Part shown: in pieces, positions 12,085 through 23,394 of the stretch | How the letters are laid out: the number at the start of each line of letters is the position of its first letter | How positions within the stretch are numbered: position 1 is the stretch's first letter | Assembly: GCA_013399895.1 (NCBI GenBank) | Contig: VXBA01001835.1 | Location: 372,001-436,000, forward strand | DNA length: 64,000 bases | Source of the DNA: Serilophus lunatus | Taxonomy: Eukaryota > Chordata > Aves > Passeriformes > Eurylaimidae | Reading direction: 5' to 3' | Made by a program: the position numbers and the translations under genes | The notes under the pieces: model-generated | Database searches by the model: none | What the model saw: only the letters and a program-made list of their open reading frames with translations | What the model was told of the DNA's origin: nothing

Positions 12085-13400
12085 AATAGCAGAAGTGAGG
12101 ACAAAGTAGTAGACAGCTTGAAAGACATCCACAGGACACTGAGAAGTCTCAGACAAAATTCGAAAATTGATTAACACTCAGGTAGAGAAGGATTGCAGAA
12201 TAGCCCTCCAAATGTCAGGGAAGTAGGAGATGGGCTGAAATATCACCAAACAGTGGAGCCAATCAAAAGGGAAGAAAGCAACAGAGTCTGAAAGAGATTC
12301 AGAGTACATAAACTAGCCTCAGGGAAGGGAAGAAAGCCTGTAAGCGCGCAAGGAAACCAAATGTAGCAATGTCACAGAGTCCCAGAAAGAATAAAGGAGA
12401 TTCCCCAGAGAATACAGGAGAGGCTCAGTGATAAAAGTATCAGAACTATTAAAGGAGTTCCAGAGTACTCAGTAGTACCAAGGGTGGCCTCAAGACAAGA
12501 TTAAAAAAAGTAAGAAAGATTGAAATCGCCCCAAAGAGTAGCATCAAAGAAGGGAAAATGAGCCAAAGTCTGTAAAAGACTACAAGAACAAAAAGTAGCC
12601 TCAAAGAGACAAAGGAACTAGTAGAAAACCTGAAGCAACCATGATGAACACACAAGAGACCTTGACAAAAACAAGAAAATATCAGAGATTCGGCAAGTGC
12701 ACTAGGAGTGTATGCCTGTATCTGCTAAAAGAGGAGAGAGGCTAAAAGAGCAACAGAGAATGGCCTTGGAGAAGGGAAGAAATAAGCAGGAATGCTGAGA
12801 AAGTCCCAGGAGAAGGAAGAGTAGCTGCTGAGATGCCATAAACCTTGAAGGGAGACTAAAACAGCCCCAGGAAACCCAGTCTAACATCAGAAAGGGCTGC
12901 CGTGAGGTGAGTGGGATACAAAACAAGCAGAAAGACTGAAAGTAGTTCAAAGTCATCTCAGTGAGAGGGAGGAAGAAACTGAAAGGCAGCCACAGCAGCT
13001 TTGGAGAGGCTAGGGAAGAACTGGAGAGGGTGAGAGAGTCCCAGAGAACAGAGAAGCCTTGCAGAGTCTGAGAGACTAGAAAAGAGCCTGAAAGAACCTC
13101 AGAGGAGACAGAATCGTCTTAGACGAGTTAAGAAAATAGCATAAAGCCTGCAAGTGGGAAGGATAACCAATGTTAGCCTCAGAAAGGAGGAAAAAATTAG
13201 GCAAGAAATAGACACAGAGATTATACAGTAGCCTTGGAGAGGTGAAAAAATGCAGCAGAAAGACTGAAAGAGTCTTGCTGAGAGAGCAGTGAGTAGACTG
13301 ACAGAGATCAAGAAAGAAGCTGTTGTCAGAAGAGTCCAGGAAGAGCACACAGTACCACTGGAGGGCCACAAAAATAACAGTGAGACTAGAAGATCGCAGT
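12085..13400. repeat. Degenerate tandem array of about 56 bp purine-rich units
   Basis: A weakly conserved unit recurs, roughly GTAGCCTCAGAGAAGGGAAG followed by AAAGCCTGAAAGAG and TCCCAGAGAATACA. The GCCTC-like core appears at 12146, 12203, 12258, 12316, 12423, 12487, 12541, 12598, 12763, 12998, 13056, 13176 and 13231. The steps are 54-58 bases or near multiples of that, so the periodicity is real although single copies have diverged strongly. The + strand is rich in A and G. The open frames on the minus strand here (for example 13076-13462) reflect this composition, not a gene. Confidence 0.75.
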
Positions 13401-13464
13401 GCATGCAGAATATGCTTAGGGCAAGCCCTCCTGGTTAGGCTGGAAAGCCTCTTGGAAAACATGT

Positions 13465-15420
13465 TCTTGCCCTTGTTCCTCCAGGTGGGGGTCCACTGTC
13501 ATAAAAACCAAGGCTCTTGTCTGCAACAATGACTGTGCAGTCAGGTGTCCATAAGCTTGGAGCCCTCCAGCCCAAGCCTTTCCTTTCCACTGGCAGGACA
13601 AAGGAAAACAGCAGTAGGGCTCCATCGCCCTATAACCACCCTTGGTTTGCTAAGGTCTCTGTCAACAGTAATCATTGGTGCACATGTGGATGAACAGGCC
13701 AGGAGGACAGGCCAAAGTCCAGACATGCCTTGGTGCTCTCTGCAACAGTTCCAAGCCCAACTCCCCTCGATCAACAGGTCACATGAGATAGCAAAGAACG
13801 TCAGTAGATGGGTGCCTGTGTACCCCGTAAAAAGAAGTTTCCAACCAATGTCACAGTGTGTGTGTCACAGTGTGGCTCAGATTCAGCTGGCTGTGATGCA
13901 TACCTTGGAAATTTGCAGCACCGGTGTAGTCCTGGGGTAAAAAGTGGGGTAGTGAGTGACTGCATTAAAGCAGATGCTGGGATGCCAGTAGGTGTGCGCA
14001 TTTGAGTATGGAAATGTGCTGTAGCTGTGTGGAAGCCTGACTGTATGTACAGCAGAGAGACTCTGGAGGTTTTCTTTTCTCACGTTGTGTCAAGTTGGCC
14101 CTCACAGCTAAACACCACATGATCTCTCTCTCACTTCCCCCACAAAACCACAGCAGGATGGGGAGAGCAAAAGCGAGAAAACTCATGGGTTGAAATAAAT
14201 ATGATTTGGTAAGTAAAGGAAAGAGGAAGGGTGGAAAAAAAGTAATGCAAAAGAAGAGTGATAACCAGAGCCAGTCTCTGAGCAATGGCTACCTTCCCAA
14301 AATCCCTCTCTCCTCAATTTCTGTTACTGTATATGATGTTATAGAGCATACAATATCATATGGGGCAATTTGTGTCAGCTGTCCTGCTTGTGTCCCCTCC
14401 AAATTTTTGCATACCCCTGAGGGGGGCTGAGTGGGAAAAAGACAAAGCCTTGATGCTGCGCCAGCACTGCTCAGCAGTAGCCAAAACACAGGTGTGTTAT
14501 CAGGGCTGTTTTAGTCACAAATCCAAAACACAGCAGCAGAGAGCTTACTACAAAGAAAATTAACTCTATCACAGCTAGACCCTATTACACTCTCAAACAT
14601 CACTTGACTGCTGGTGGATAGAGACATTATGCGAATCCAGAGAGACGTGAAATATAATTTTGACTCTTCTTCCTATGGATGACTATCCTCTCCAGACTTC
14701 CCAGACAACCATGGTCTCCCATCCCCAGAGTTTGCAGCATGGTATTTGATCATCCCAATCCTGCTCACTGTAATACCCAGACACAGGAGAAACTAGTGAA
14801 ACTGCAGCTGCTGCCTAATGTAACTGAGCACAAAAGCACCCTGCAAATGCCTTTCTCTTCTCAGAGTTAGTCCAGCTCAGCACAGGGAGCAAAGATAGAG
14901 AAGGCATTCCCTACATGAGCGTTATTCACTAGGAGGTGAGGTGGATAGGAATGCCATCTCCAGTCATTGAACAAGGTTGCAAGTAATCCCTGCATCCTTT
15001 CTGAAGTTGCAATGAATGGTGGCAGAGGAGTGCATCAGGCACAGGTAAGTCTTTTTTTATATATCTGTGGAACTAATGTTTATATTGAAATCTGAGGCTG
15101 ATGTGCAGCTCACACAGTGCAGGTGTGAGATGTACGTAGAAGCACACAAACACTATGCATACTACACATAGTAAGGGAAGCAGGATCATGAGTAAAGCTC
15201 AGTCATTAGAACAACACACAGGGAGCAATACTGCAGAATCAATGAGAACCAGCCCTTTTTTGTTGGTGTCATACATGAGAAAACGCACTGGTGCTGGCAG
15301 ACTCACTGTTTTTGAGGTTCTTTTGTTCTCTCTTTTGTGTGTTTGGCTCAGGACTTGATATCATTATGCAATGCTGCAGGAAGGAATACATGGAAATACA
15401 TAGATATATAGAAAAGATAG
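13465..15420. other. Intergenic, no gene seen
   Basis: Several overlapping short open frames occur on both strands (for example 13545-13940 on +), but none resembles a known family or has supporting splice structure. I see no named repeat. Confidence 0.45.
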
Positions 15421-15716
<296 letters not shown>

Positions 15717-16149
15717 CCAAAACGACTGCAGGTGTCAAAGCTTTCTCCTTCCCCATGGATCTTCTGTGTCATTCTCTAGGGAAAAACAAACAAACAGCTT
15801 TCTGCCTTTCTCCTGCTGTTACAACTGCATCTATTTGCATTTAAATTCTCTTTATGTCAGTTCAAGCTTTGGGAACTTCCTGGACTCCTCCTTCAAAAGA
15901 AACAAACAAACAAAAAAGACAAGCTGAGATGCTGGAGCTCAGACTACCCATAAAAGGAGACAGAAAGGCAACTGGCAATTTTAAGCAACCAAATAGTTGA
16001 GAGGTATTGGGTATGAGAGTGAGACAACAAGGAGAAAAAAGAACATCTAGGAATATCAAAGAAAAGCTAAAGGAGCTGTGGGTTATGTTCTCCATTAAAA
16101 TGAGGTAAAACAGGTACTGCTTGGGACCTCAGTTTTCAGGCAGTATCGC

Positions 16150-16155
16150 AAAAAA

Positions 16156-16187
<32 letters not shown>

Positions 16188-16196
16188 AAAAAANAA
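16150..16196 (+). repeat. Poly(A) tract with one ambiguous base
   Basis: About 45 A residues are broken by one G and one N (16194). This may be a homopolymer sequencing problem, a microsatellite, or the tail of an old poly(A)-retrotransposed insert. No parent gene is recognisable upstream. Confidence 0.85.
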
Positions 16197-16983
16197 GCAT
16201 CAAAGAACCGAAATGTTCCCAGACCTTTTCTATTTCCCAGAGAGTGGAAAATAGTTATAACTGGGGAAAGCACAGGAGGAATAGGGCTAGAAGAGTATCT
16301 TCTAGAAAACAGGAGGATGGAGGAGAGTCAGGTTAAGAAAGATCATTTGACACATCTAACATCTCCTCGAAAAACAAATCAAGATGATGTAAACTTTCAA
16401 GGAAAGAATGCATAATGATTTGTTTCTACAGTTTCCTCCACATCTCAAGACCAAGGCCATATTTGAGGTGGACAGCCATTGCCTTCACGTGTGATGATGC
16501 TCTGTAATAAGTTCCTTATTCTCTTTTCTTGCCTCTGGGCAACTGTATTTGTGAGTTCACAAGTTTGTGGATACCACAGGCTTCACATGCATCCTACAAT
16601 TTCCTTTCTACTGCAAGACTCATGCCCATGACAAAATCTTACAGTTTTCTGAAAAGCGGCAAGACACTGTCAATATTTCATTTTCATGGCACGGTTGTTG
16701 CATTGTTATGGGGCTTGTTTGGGGCATGGAATGTTTATATTTCACCCCTTCTTTATTTCACTTGTTCTGTTTGGTTTCTGCTTATTAATGCTGGCAGAAC
16801 TATATTTCATTATCACATTATTTCAGATGTATGCACACACCATTATGTTATTAAGAATTTATCTCCTATGAAATGGCAAATACCAAAGAATCACACACTT
16901 TTCCCTCTCAGGGAATGTATAATGGCAGTTTACATTCCTTGTCTTATCCTAGTTGGTACACTCAAGGGCAGAGAGCAGCTCTT

Positions 16984-17245
16984 TAGAGTGACATAGACAA
17001 GCTGGAGCAATGGGCTCAGTGGAAACTTATGAAACTGAATATGGAAAAAAGAAAAGTTCTGTACCTGGAAAGAAATAACTCCTGGCAAAAATACAGGTTA
17101 GGAAATGACTACCTGGTGAGCAGATGCTCTGAAAAAGTGTCCTGATCCTGGTGGATGGCAAGCTGGATGTGATGCTGGATGTGATCCTGCAGTGTGCCCT
17201 GGAAGCAGTGTAGGAAAACTGCACCCTTGGCTATAAAATAGCAGG
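16984..17245 (+). mobile_element. CR1 LINE fragment, ORF2 C-terminal part (+)
   Basis: The start matches the CR1 stretch for the reverse-transcriptase C-terminal region: GACATAGACAAGCTGGAGCA followed by a GGGCTC/ATGAAACTGAA-like segment and TCCTGATCCTGGTGGA. It is diverged, with indels, and 5' and 3' truncated. Confidence 0.7.
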
Positions 17246-17289
17246 ACCCTACCCAGGATATCAAAGGAAAGGAATACTACGTTTCATTA

Positions 17290-17385
17290 ATCCAGTCCTA
17301 GAACTGCCTCTTCTCCAGGCTGAACAGCCCCAAGTCTCTCAGCCTGTCTATGTAGGAGAGGTACTCCACAAAGACGACCAAGGTG
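17290..17385 (-). mobile_element. CR1 LINE fragment in opposite orientation (-)
   Basis: The + strand reads CTTCTCCAGGCTGAACAGCC and CTCTCAGCCTG, the reverse complement of the CR1 segment encoding [13 protein letters not shown]. It sits within about 50 bases of the + oriented fragment, so the two pieces point toward each other. Confidence 0.75.
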
Positions 17386-17399
17386 CATTCCAACCTATT

Positions 17400-19430
17400 T
17401 TAATCCCCTTTCTGATCCAAGAGGCACTATGTTAGGGTACTGACTGTAATTTACCTCTACTTCAGCTGTTTCTTAGCAGCTTGGAGACACGTGCTGTTGT
17501 TTTCCTATCCAAATAAAAGCATCAGAAGGAAGACTGAGGGAGCTCACCTCACAGCGTTACATTAAAAGGAAAGAGTCCACGTGCACAAGTTGCAACACAA
17601 GAAATTCTGGCTGGACAGAAAGAATAAACTTCTCACCCCTGAAAACAGTTCAGCAGACATGCCTGGAGAAAAAAAATGGATGAGAAATTGAGCAATCTAA
17701 TCTAGATTTGAAGTTAGGCCTGATTTGGTAAGGAGACTGCATTAAAGAACTTCACAAGTCCTTTCAAACCTAGATCCTTCTATCATCCTAAAACTTATGT
17801 ACCATGCAGTATCAGGGAGTTCTCTCTTTCACTTCCATTTTACCATTCCCTGCAAGAATGGGTTTGTAACTCAAGTCACACAGCCAAACCTCTCAGGTTT
17901 TGGCCTTTTTGCCTCTTGAAGTAGAGGCTGATGAGAATCAATCAATGTAATTATGTCTTCTCCAGACAGGCTGTTACATTGTATACAGTACATAAGATAT
18001 ACACTGAAATCTTTGAATTTTAAAGGTTTTTAAGTTGTTGCTGATAGAAAGAGTCTGACAATAGCATGTAGCTTCCTGAGAGCACAGACACTTTAACAAG
18101 CTATATTTTCACTCTAATGAAGATATTTTGATCTCAAGAAAGGCTTATGCTCCATAATTAATTACCAGTCTAAACATACAAAGAAAGGGAAGAAATATAC
18201 AACATAAATCTTAGCTCTATCTCATGCTTCAAGGGACAACAGCAGAAACCTCTTTAAAACTTTTATCTGCTAGAAAGCTGTGTGTTGTGCTGATATAACT
18301 ACATACATTTACCCAAACTCTATAGCAAAACTGACCATTATTTTAAAAACATACAGCAGGCAGTAATAAAAATAGAAATAGGTGACTCAAAGAGGCCCAT
18401 GTTAAACATAAAGCACTGCGAGCATCTTTTCAAGCCAAGAAAGATGTTCAACAGCTAAGGTGGTAACAGGACCCTCCCTTATCCTGTGTATAGACTGTAG
18501 GGAAATGCAGGACAGGAAGGATATGTCCCCCCAGTCTTCATGTGCTTTCCAACAACATCAATACAAATATTACAGCTGAAAAAAGATGTATCTACTTCCA
18601 GAAAACTCCTTTATTCCTGAAGTATCGTGTTCATGCCAGTAAAATACCTTCAGTGATTCACCACAGGCTGCTTGACTTTTTAACTCGGAAAAATAACCTT
18701 TTCGAAATCTATATTCAGAGTCAAGGTCAGCACAGCCAGAATCTGGATACATATCCTGCCTGACACTCCTTCAGAATTTGCAAAATTCATTTTCAGTCCC
18801 CCTGTGTTGCTTTTGCCATGCTACTCAGTGAAAATCCTTCACTGCAGGATGTGCTGCAATGAGTGCACGCATGTACGATGACTGCGTGTTTTTTTGAGGT
18901 TCCCAGGCTGCTGGCTGATCGCAGACTGATGTAGCAGGTGTCACTGCCTGCTTTTCTGCTCAGCAGCTCCCCTCCTACACTATCTGCACCAAAAGGCTGG
19001 GGTGAGCTGCATTCATGACGGTGTCCTCTCTTATAAACTGGTCCTACAGCTGCTGCTGGGGCTCTCAGACCTCAGCTGTAGCATGAAGCTGCCCGCAGGC
19101 CCCGAGTGCCCACAACAGACTATAGCCCTTATTGTTCTTACACTGGGTGACCATTCTCTGTGCGAGGTGTGATGATCACGTCTGTTGCCATGCCTGATGT
19201 CAACCTGGCATCAGTTCTTTAAAATTCTGTGCATGCAAAAATGAATGTATATACAGGCTCAAATATATGTGTGTTTCACAGGAAAACGATGAGTTTTATT
19301 TCACAGGAAAATGATGGTCTGTTTTATTATCAAATTACTGATGATTACAAAAATTATTCTTTGGTAAAGCAGAGGCCTGTTGTTATCATGACCCATAAAA
19401 GACCAGTTGGTGGGGTATAGAGCAGTGATG
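17400..19430. other. Intergenic, no gene seen
   Basis: AT-rich sequence without recognisable exons, RNA genes or repeat families. Short open frames only. Confidence 0.5.
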
Positions 19431-19439
19431 GGGGCTGTC

Positions 19440-19975
<536 letters not shown>

Positions 19976-20670
19976 CGTCCCGAAACCGGCGGAGACACGG
20001 GCAGGGACCGCGCCCGGAGCTGGGACGCGCTCACACGCTGGGCCCGGCCCCCGCCTCCCGTCAGGGCAGNNNNNNNNNNNNNNNNNNNNNNNNNNNNNNN
20101 NNNNNNNNNNNNNNNNNNNNNNNNNNNNNNNNNNNNNNNNNNNNNNNNNNNNNNNNNNNNNNNNNNNNNNNNNNNNNNNNNNNNNNNNNNNNNNNNNNNN
20201 NNNNNNNNNNNNNNNNNNNNNNNNNNNNNNNNNNNNNNNNNNNNNNNNNNNNNNNNNNNNNNNNNNNNNNNNNNNNNNNNNNNNNNNNNNNNNNNNNNNN
20301 NNNNNNNNNNNNNNNNNNNNNNNNNNNNNNNNNNNNNNNNNNNNNNNNNNNNNNNNNNNNNNNNNNNNNNNNNNNNNNNNNNNNNNNNNNNNNNNNNNNN
20401 NNNNNNNNNNNNNNNNNNNNNNNNNNNNNNNNNNNNNNNNNNNNNNNNNNNNNNNNNNNNNNNNNNNNNNNNNNNNNNNNNNNNNNNNNNNNNNNNNNNA
20501 AGTGTCCTGTCCCGGGGCGGGGGCCGTGCCCGCCCTGCCGACCCCTGCACCCTCGCCTCGGACACGGCTCCTGGCCGGGTGTCGTGTTCTCTGAGGAAGG
20601 ACCAGAGGATCCCTTGTGCTCCCGGCAGGGAGCTGTGCCAAGCCGATGTTCGTAGGCGCGATGTGCCGAG
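19976..20670. promoter_or_regulatory. PARP11: CpG-rich block around an assembly gap; likely PARP11 promoter
   Basis: Both flanks of the N run are GC-rich and full of CG dinucleotides (GAAACCGGCGGAGACACGGG on the left, TGTCCCGGGGCGGGGGCCGT on the right, with a GC-box-like GGGGCGGGG). It lies about 3 kb upstream of the first PARP11 coding exon, on the correct side, and no other CpG-rich block lies between TSPAN9 and PARP11. That this is the PARP11 promoter and holds its 5' untranslated exon is inference. The central 430 bases are unknown. Confidence 0.55.
20070..20499. other. Assembly gap (430 N)
   Basis: A continuous run of N inside the GC-rich block. Reading frames that span it are meaningless. 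Confidence 1.
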
Positions 20671-20689
20671 TGGAAGCACACGGCAAAAG

Positions 20690-20880
20690 AATTTCAGAGT
20701 AGCTGGCACGAGTTGCCCAGAAAAGCTGTGGATGCCCCATCCTTGGAAGTGTTCAAAGCCAGGTTGTATGAGGCTTTGAGCAAGTTGGTCTAGTGGAAGG
20801 TGTCCCTGCCCTTGGCACGGGGGATTGGACTGGATAAGTCTTGTAAGTGCCCTTCCAGCCCAAACCATTCTGTGACTCCA
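20690..20880 (+). mobile_element. CR1 LINE 3' end fragment (+)
   Basis: The sequence follows the CR1 3' end: GTTGCCCAGAAAAGCTGTGG, a CTTGGAAGTGTTCAAAGCCAGG segment, GGGGGATTGGACTGGAT, and CCTTCCAGCCCAAACCATTC. It ends in ATTCTGTGACTCCA, a decayed octamer tail. It directly abuts the CpG-rich block. Confidence 0.9.
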
Positions 20881-21815
20881 CACACTGTAAAAAGCATGTT
20901 TATCGTTCAGTCATAACACACCTCTGGACTAACGAGGCAATGCATTACCAGTAGTAGTAAGGCCATTCAGACACAGCACACAACAAGCATTCATCCTGTT
21001 TAGGAGGATGTTTTTCCTGGCAGGATAATTCGTTTAATTTGAGCAGTTCTGTACCAGTAGAAGCAGAGCTACTAAGGCCTTCCCAAAAAGCTACTCGATG
21101 CTTATTAAATGGTGTGCATTTGAGTTTAAATTAATCAGTAATTCCCTCCACCATTTTGGAGTTGTTTCACTTTTGAGAATAGCTCTCTTGATTTTATGGC
21201 TTTACGTGTCCATGCTGTCAAATCATTCCTCCAGGCTTCTCAAGTATCCTGGAACACACCTGCTTAGACTTTGTGACTAGGGTAACATATGTGGGTTGAA
21301 TGTGATATTTTTGAAAGCCATGGGAATAACTATATCCTTAGTAAATGGTTTATTTTGGAGGCTGTGCTGCCCCAGAGGACTGTGTGTTGACAGGCACTGG
21401 TAATCACGCCTTCTCTGCTTGTAAAGACATGTTCCCTGCTTATAAAGACATGTTCTCTTGTTCAGAAGGCATTACTGATCAGAGTCAAGATGCTGGGATG
21501 GAGCTAAGGTCTGGCTGTTTCAGTGGGAACATGAGGAAAATATTACCCCAAAAGCCTGAATTGCTTTCGTCTTAGCTTTTAAAAAGTGCAGACTACCTCT
21601 GCCACTTGGCCTTCTCTGTGTATGATAGAGCATAGCCAAATACTTAACTGAGAGAAATAATCAAGGTGAAGGTGAAAGATCATTATCAAAAATGGTTGGC
21701 CAGTTGTGCTTTTAACACCAGGTGAGTGTAGGATCTGTGACTCTATTGCTGTGAGGAACAGGGGAAATGAAGAAATGTTGGCAGATGCTCTCTGAAATGG
21801 AGAACAGTTCTCATA
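20881..21815. other. Probable PARP11 intron 1 / upstream region, no exon seen
   Basis: I see no recognised coding exon or repeat. If the PARP11 5' exon lies at about 20 kb, this stretch is intronic. Confidence 0.4.
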
Positions 21816-21821
21816 GATCTT

Positions 21822-22444
21822 TCAAAATATTTTTTTCCATGCAGCTGATGTACCTTTAGTGTAGTTCTGCTTGAACTCGAGGTAGCAATCCACGTACCTT
21901 GGGCTCTGCTGCTTCTGTAACTCCTGTCCCAGTAGCACTGCCCAAGTGGTGCTTAGTTCTAATCTCCAGTAGTTGTCTTCTTCAGGACTCCACTTTTTTT
22001 CTGGGTTGAAGTGATCAGGAAACAACTGGAGCATCCAGGATACTAACTGCTTATTGTTTGACTTACTTGTGCTGGAGGTTATTGTTTCACTTCTTGGAAG
22101 CAAAAGTGAAATTGAGGAAATTTTTGGGAAGACTGCCAAAGTGCTGTGGTTAAACAGAGTGGATGAACTGCTGACCTTTTCTGTGAGTGGCATAGGCTTC
22201 TCTAAAATAGATTCCCCCCAACTTAGAATATTTGCTTAAAAGGTTGTTGCAGGAGTTGACTTGCTAGGAAATTCATGCAAGTGGAGATGAGCACTTTCAG
22301 GGCTTTCAGAATTTTTTTGGTGAATGAAGAATGAGCTGAAATCTGGCAGGAACTTACAGGTTCTTCTAAAGGTGCTGTGGCACAGCTTTCGGTTGGCTTG
22401 AACTTTTTAACTTCTTTTTGAACTTTCGTTTGCAGCATCCACAC
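21822..22444 (-). pseudogene. Unrecognised coding-like stretch on the minus strand, frame broken
   Basis: Read on the minus strand, one frame runs from about 22352 to a TGA at 21822, interrupted only by a TAA at 22236-22238. Upstream, the coding-like stretch continues in another frame (22444 to about 22360), so at least one frameshift is needed. The C-terminal 75 residues look protein-like, with a mixed charged and aromatic composition (for example QLVSWMLQLFPDHFNPEKKW, EEDNYWRLELSTTWAVL), and a Ser/Thr-rich stretch precedes them. I do not recognise the family. It could be a decayed retrocopy or a chance open frame. A GTAAGT on the minus strand near 22360 leaves open that these are exons of a real minus-strand gene, but nothing else supports this. 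Confidence 0.35.
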
Positions 22445-23265
22445 CCCACCATGAAAAAGAATTCCTCTGGTTCATGAAGTTTCAGTTTTTTTGAACTTGA
22501 CATTTTCAACCTTAAATAGGTGTGTCCTCCATTCATCAGAAAACAAACGTGATTCTTTATTCCCTATTTGGTTTTGTCATGATTCTGTAGACCTATATAT
22601 AACCTTTCCTCAGTCCTTTTTCTTCCATCCTGCAGAACCTCAGCTGTGGTGGTCATTGCTTGTGTGGAAGCCACTCTGGCTTTTGGTGTGAACCTCCTCT
22701 GTAAATACAAGTAGAGAATACCAGTAATTTTACTTAAAGTGAGTGTATTAGGAGGGGAAACTGTCCTTTATGCAGTGTGGAGGGATAATGTACTGTGATC
22801 TTGCACAATTAAATAATTATATTCTTTTTCTTATTTTCGAATTTTTTTTCTTATAACTTTTGATACCTAGTCTGATTTGTTCACTGTTGGCAAGTACCCA
22901 GCAGATGTATTCACCAAGCTGTTGGATGTAACCCCAGCATGTCATTTCTGAGTACGTAAAGGAGGACAGTCTTGGTCCTGGGACCATCAGTACGGAACTT
23001 AGCACCTCTCTTTGAGCTGCCAAAGCCTGTGACTGTTGCCTTTACTGGCACACTTCACAGACAAGAGGGTTTTGAAAATGTTTAACTAACTTAAAGGATA
23101 ATACTACATAAGTAACAAATTGAGAATTTTTCTCTGAAAAAGAAAAAACAAATTGCCCTCCACCTCCCAGGATTTTTTGTTAGCATTGCAAATGCACTTT
23201 ATTTTGCCTGTTCGTAAATTTCTCAAATCAAAAATTTTTTTGGATATGTTGTGTGAATGTTTCAG
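22445..23265 (+). other. PARP11: Probable PARP11 5' intron, no exon seen
   Basis: This ends in a pyrimidine-containing tract and a GTTTCAG acceptor for the first PARP11 coding exon. No coding exon or repeat is recognised. Confidence 0.5.
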
Positions 23266-23394
23266 GAAATGCTTCAAGGACCATCAGAAGATGTGTTTCC
23301 AAAGGTGGAAAGTCCAGTTGAAGAGATGGATACCTCTGATACCCAGTGGGGTTGGTTTTATTTGGCTGAGTGTGGTAAATGGCACATGTTTCAG
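23266..23394 (+). CDS. PARP11: PARP11 exon: N-terminus and start of WWE domain
   Basis: The acceptor GTTTCAG is followed by GAA ATG. The exon encodes [11 protein letters not shown], aligning with EMFHKAEELF in human, then the conserved [19 protein letters not shown]. The donor is CAG|GTAAGT. The ATG at 23269 is the likely start. The GAA before it would be 5'UTR or the end of a longer N-terminus. Confidence 0.9.

Noticed and set aside
13076..13462. 128-codon minus-strand frame
   Set aside because: It lies in the purine-biased 56 bp array. The Leu/Phe/Ser-rich reading follows from composition.
16139..16152. Short match to the U4 snRNA word GCAGTATCG just before the poly(A) run
   Set aside because: Only about nine bases match and the rest of the U4 5' end is absent, so chance is the better explanation.
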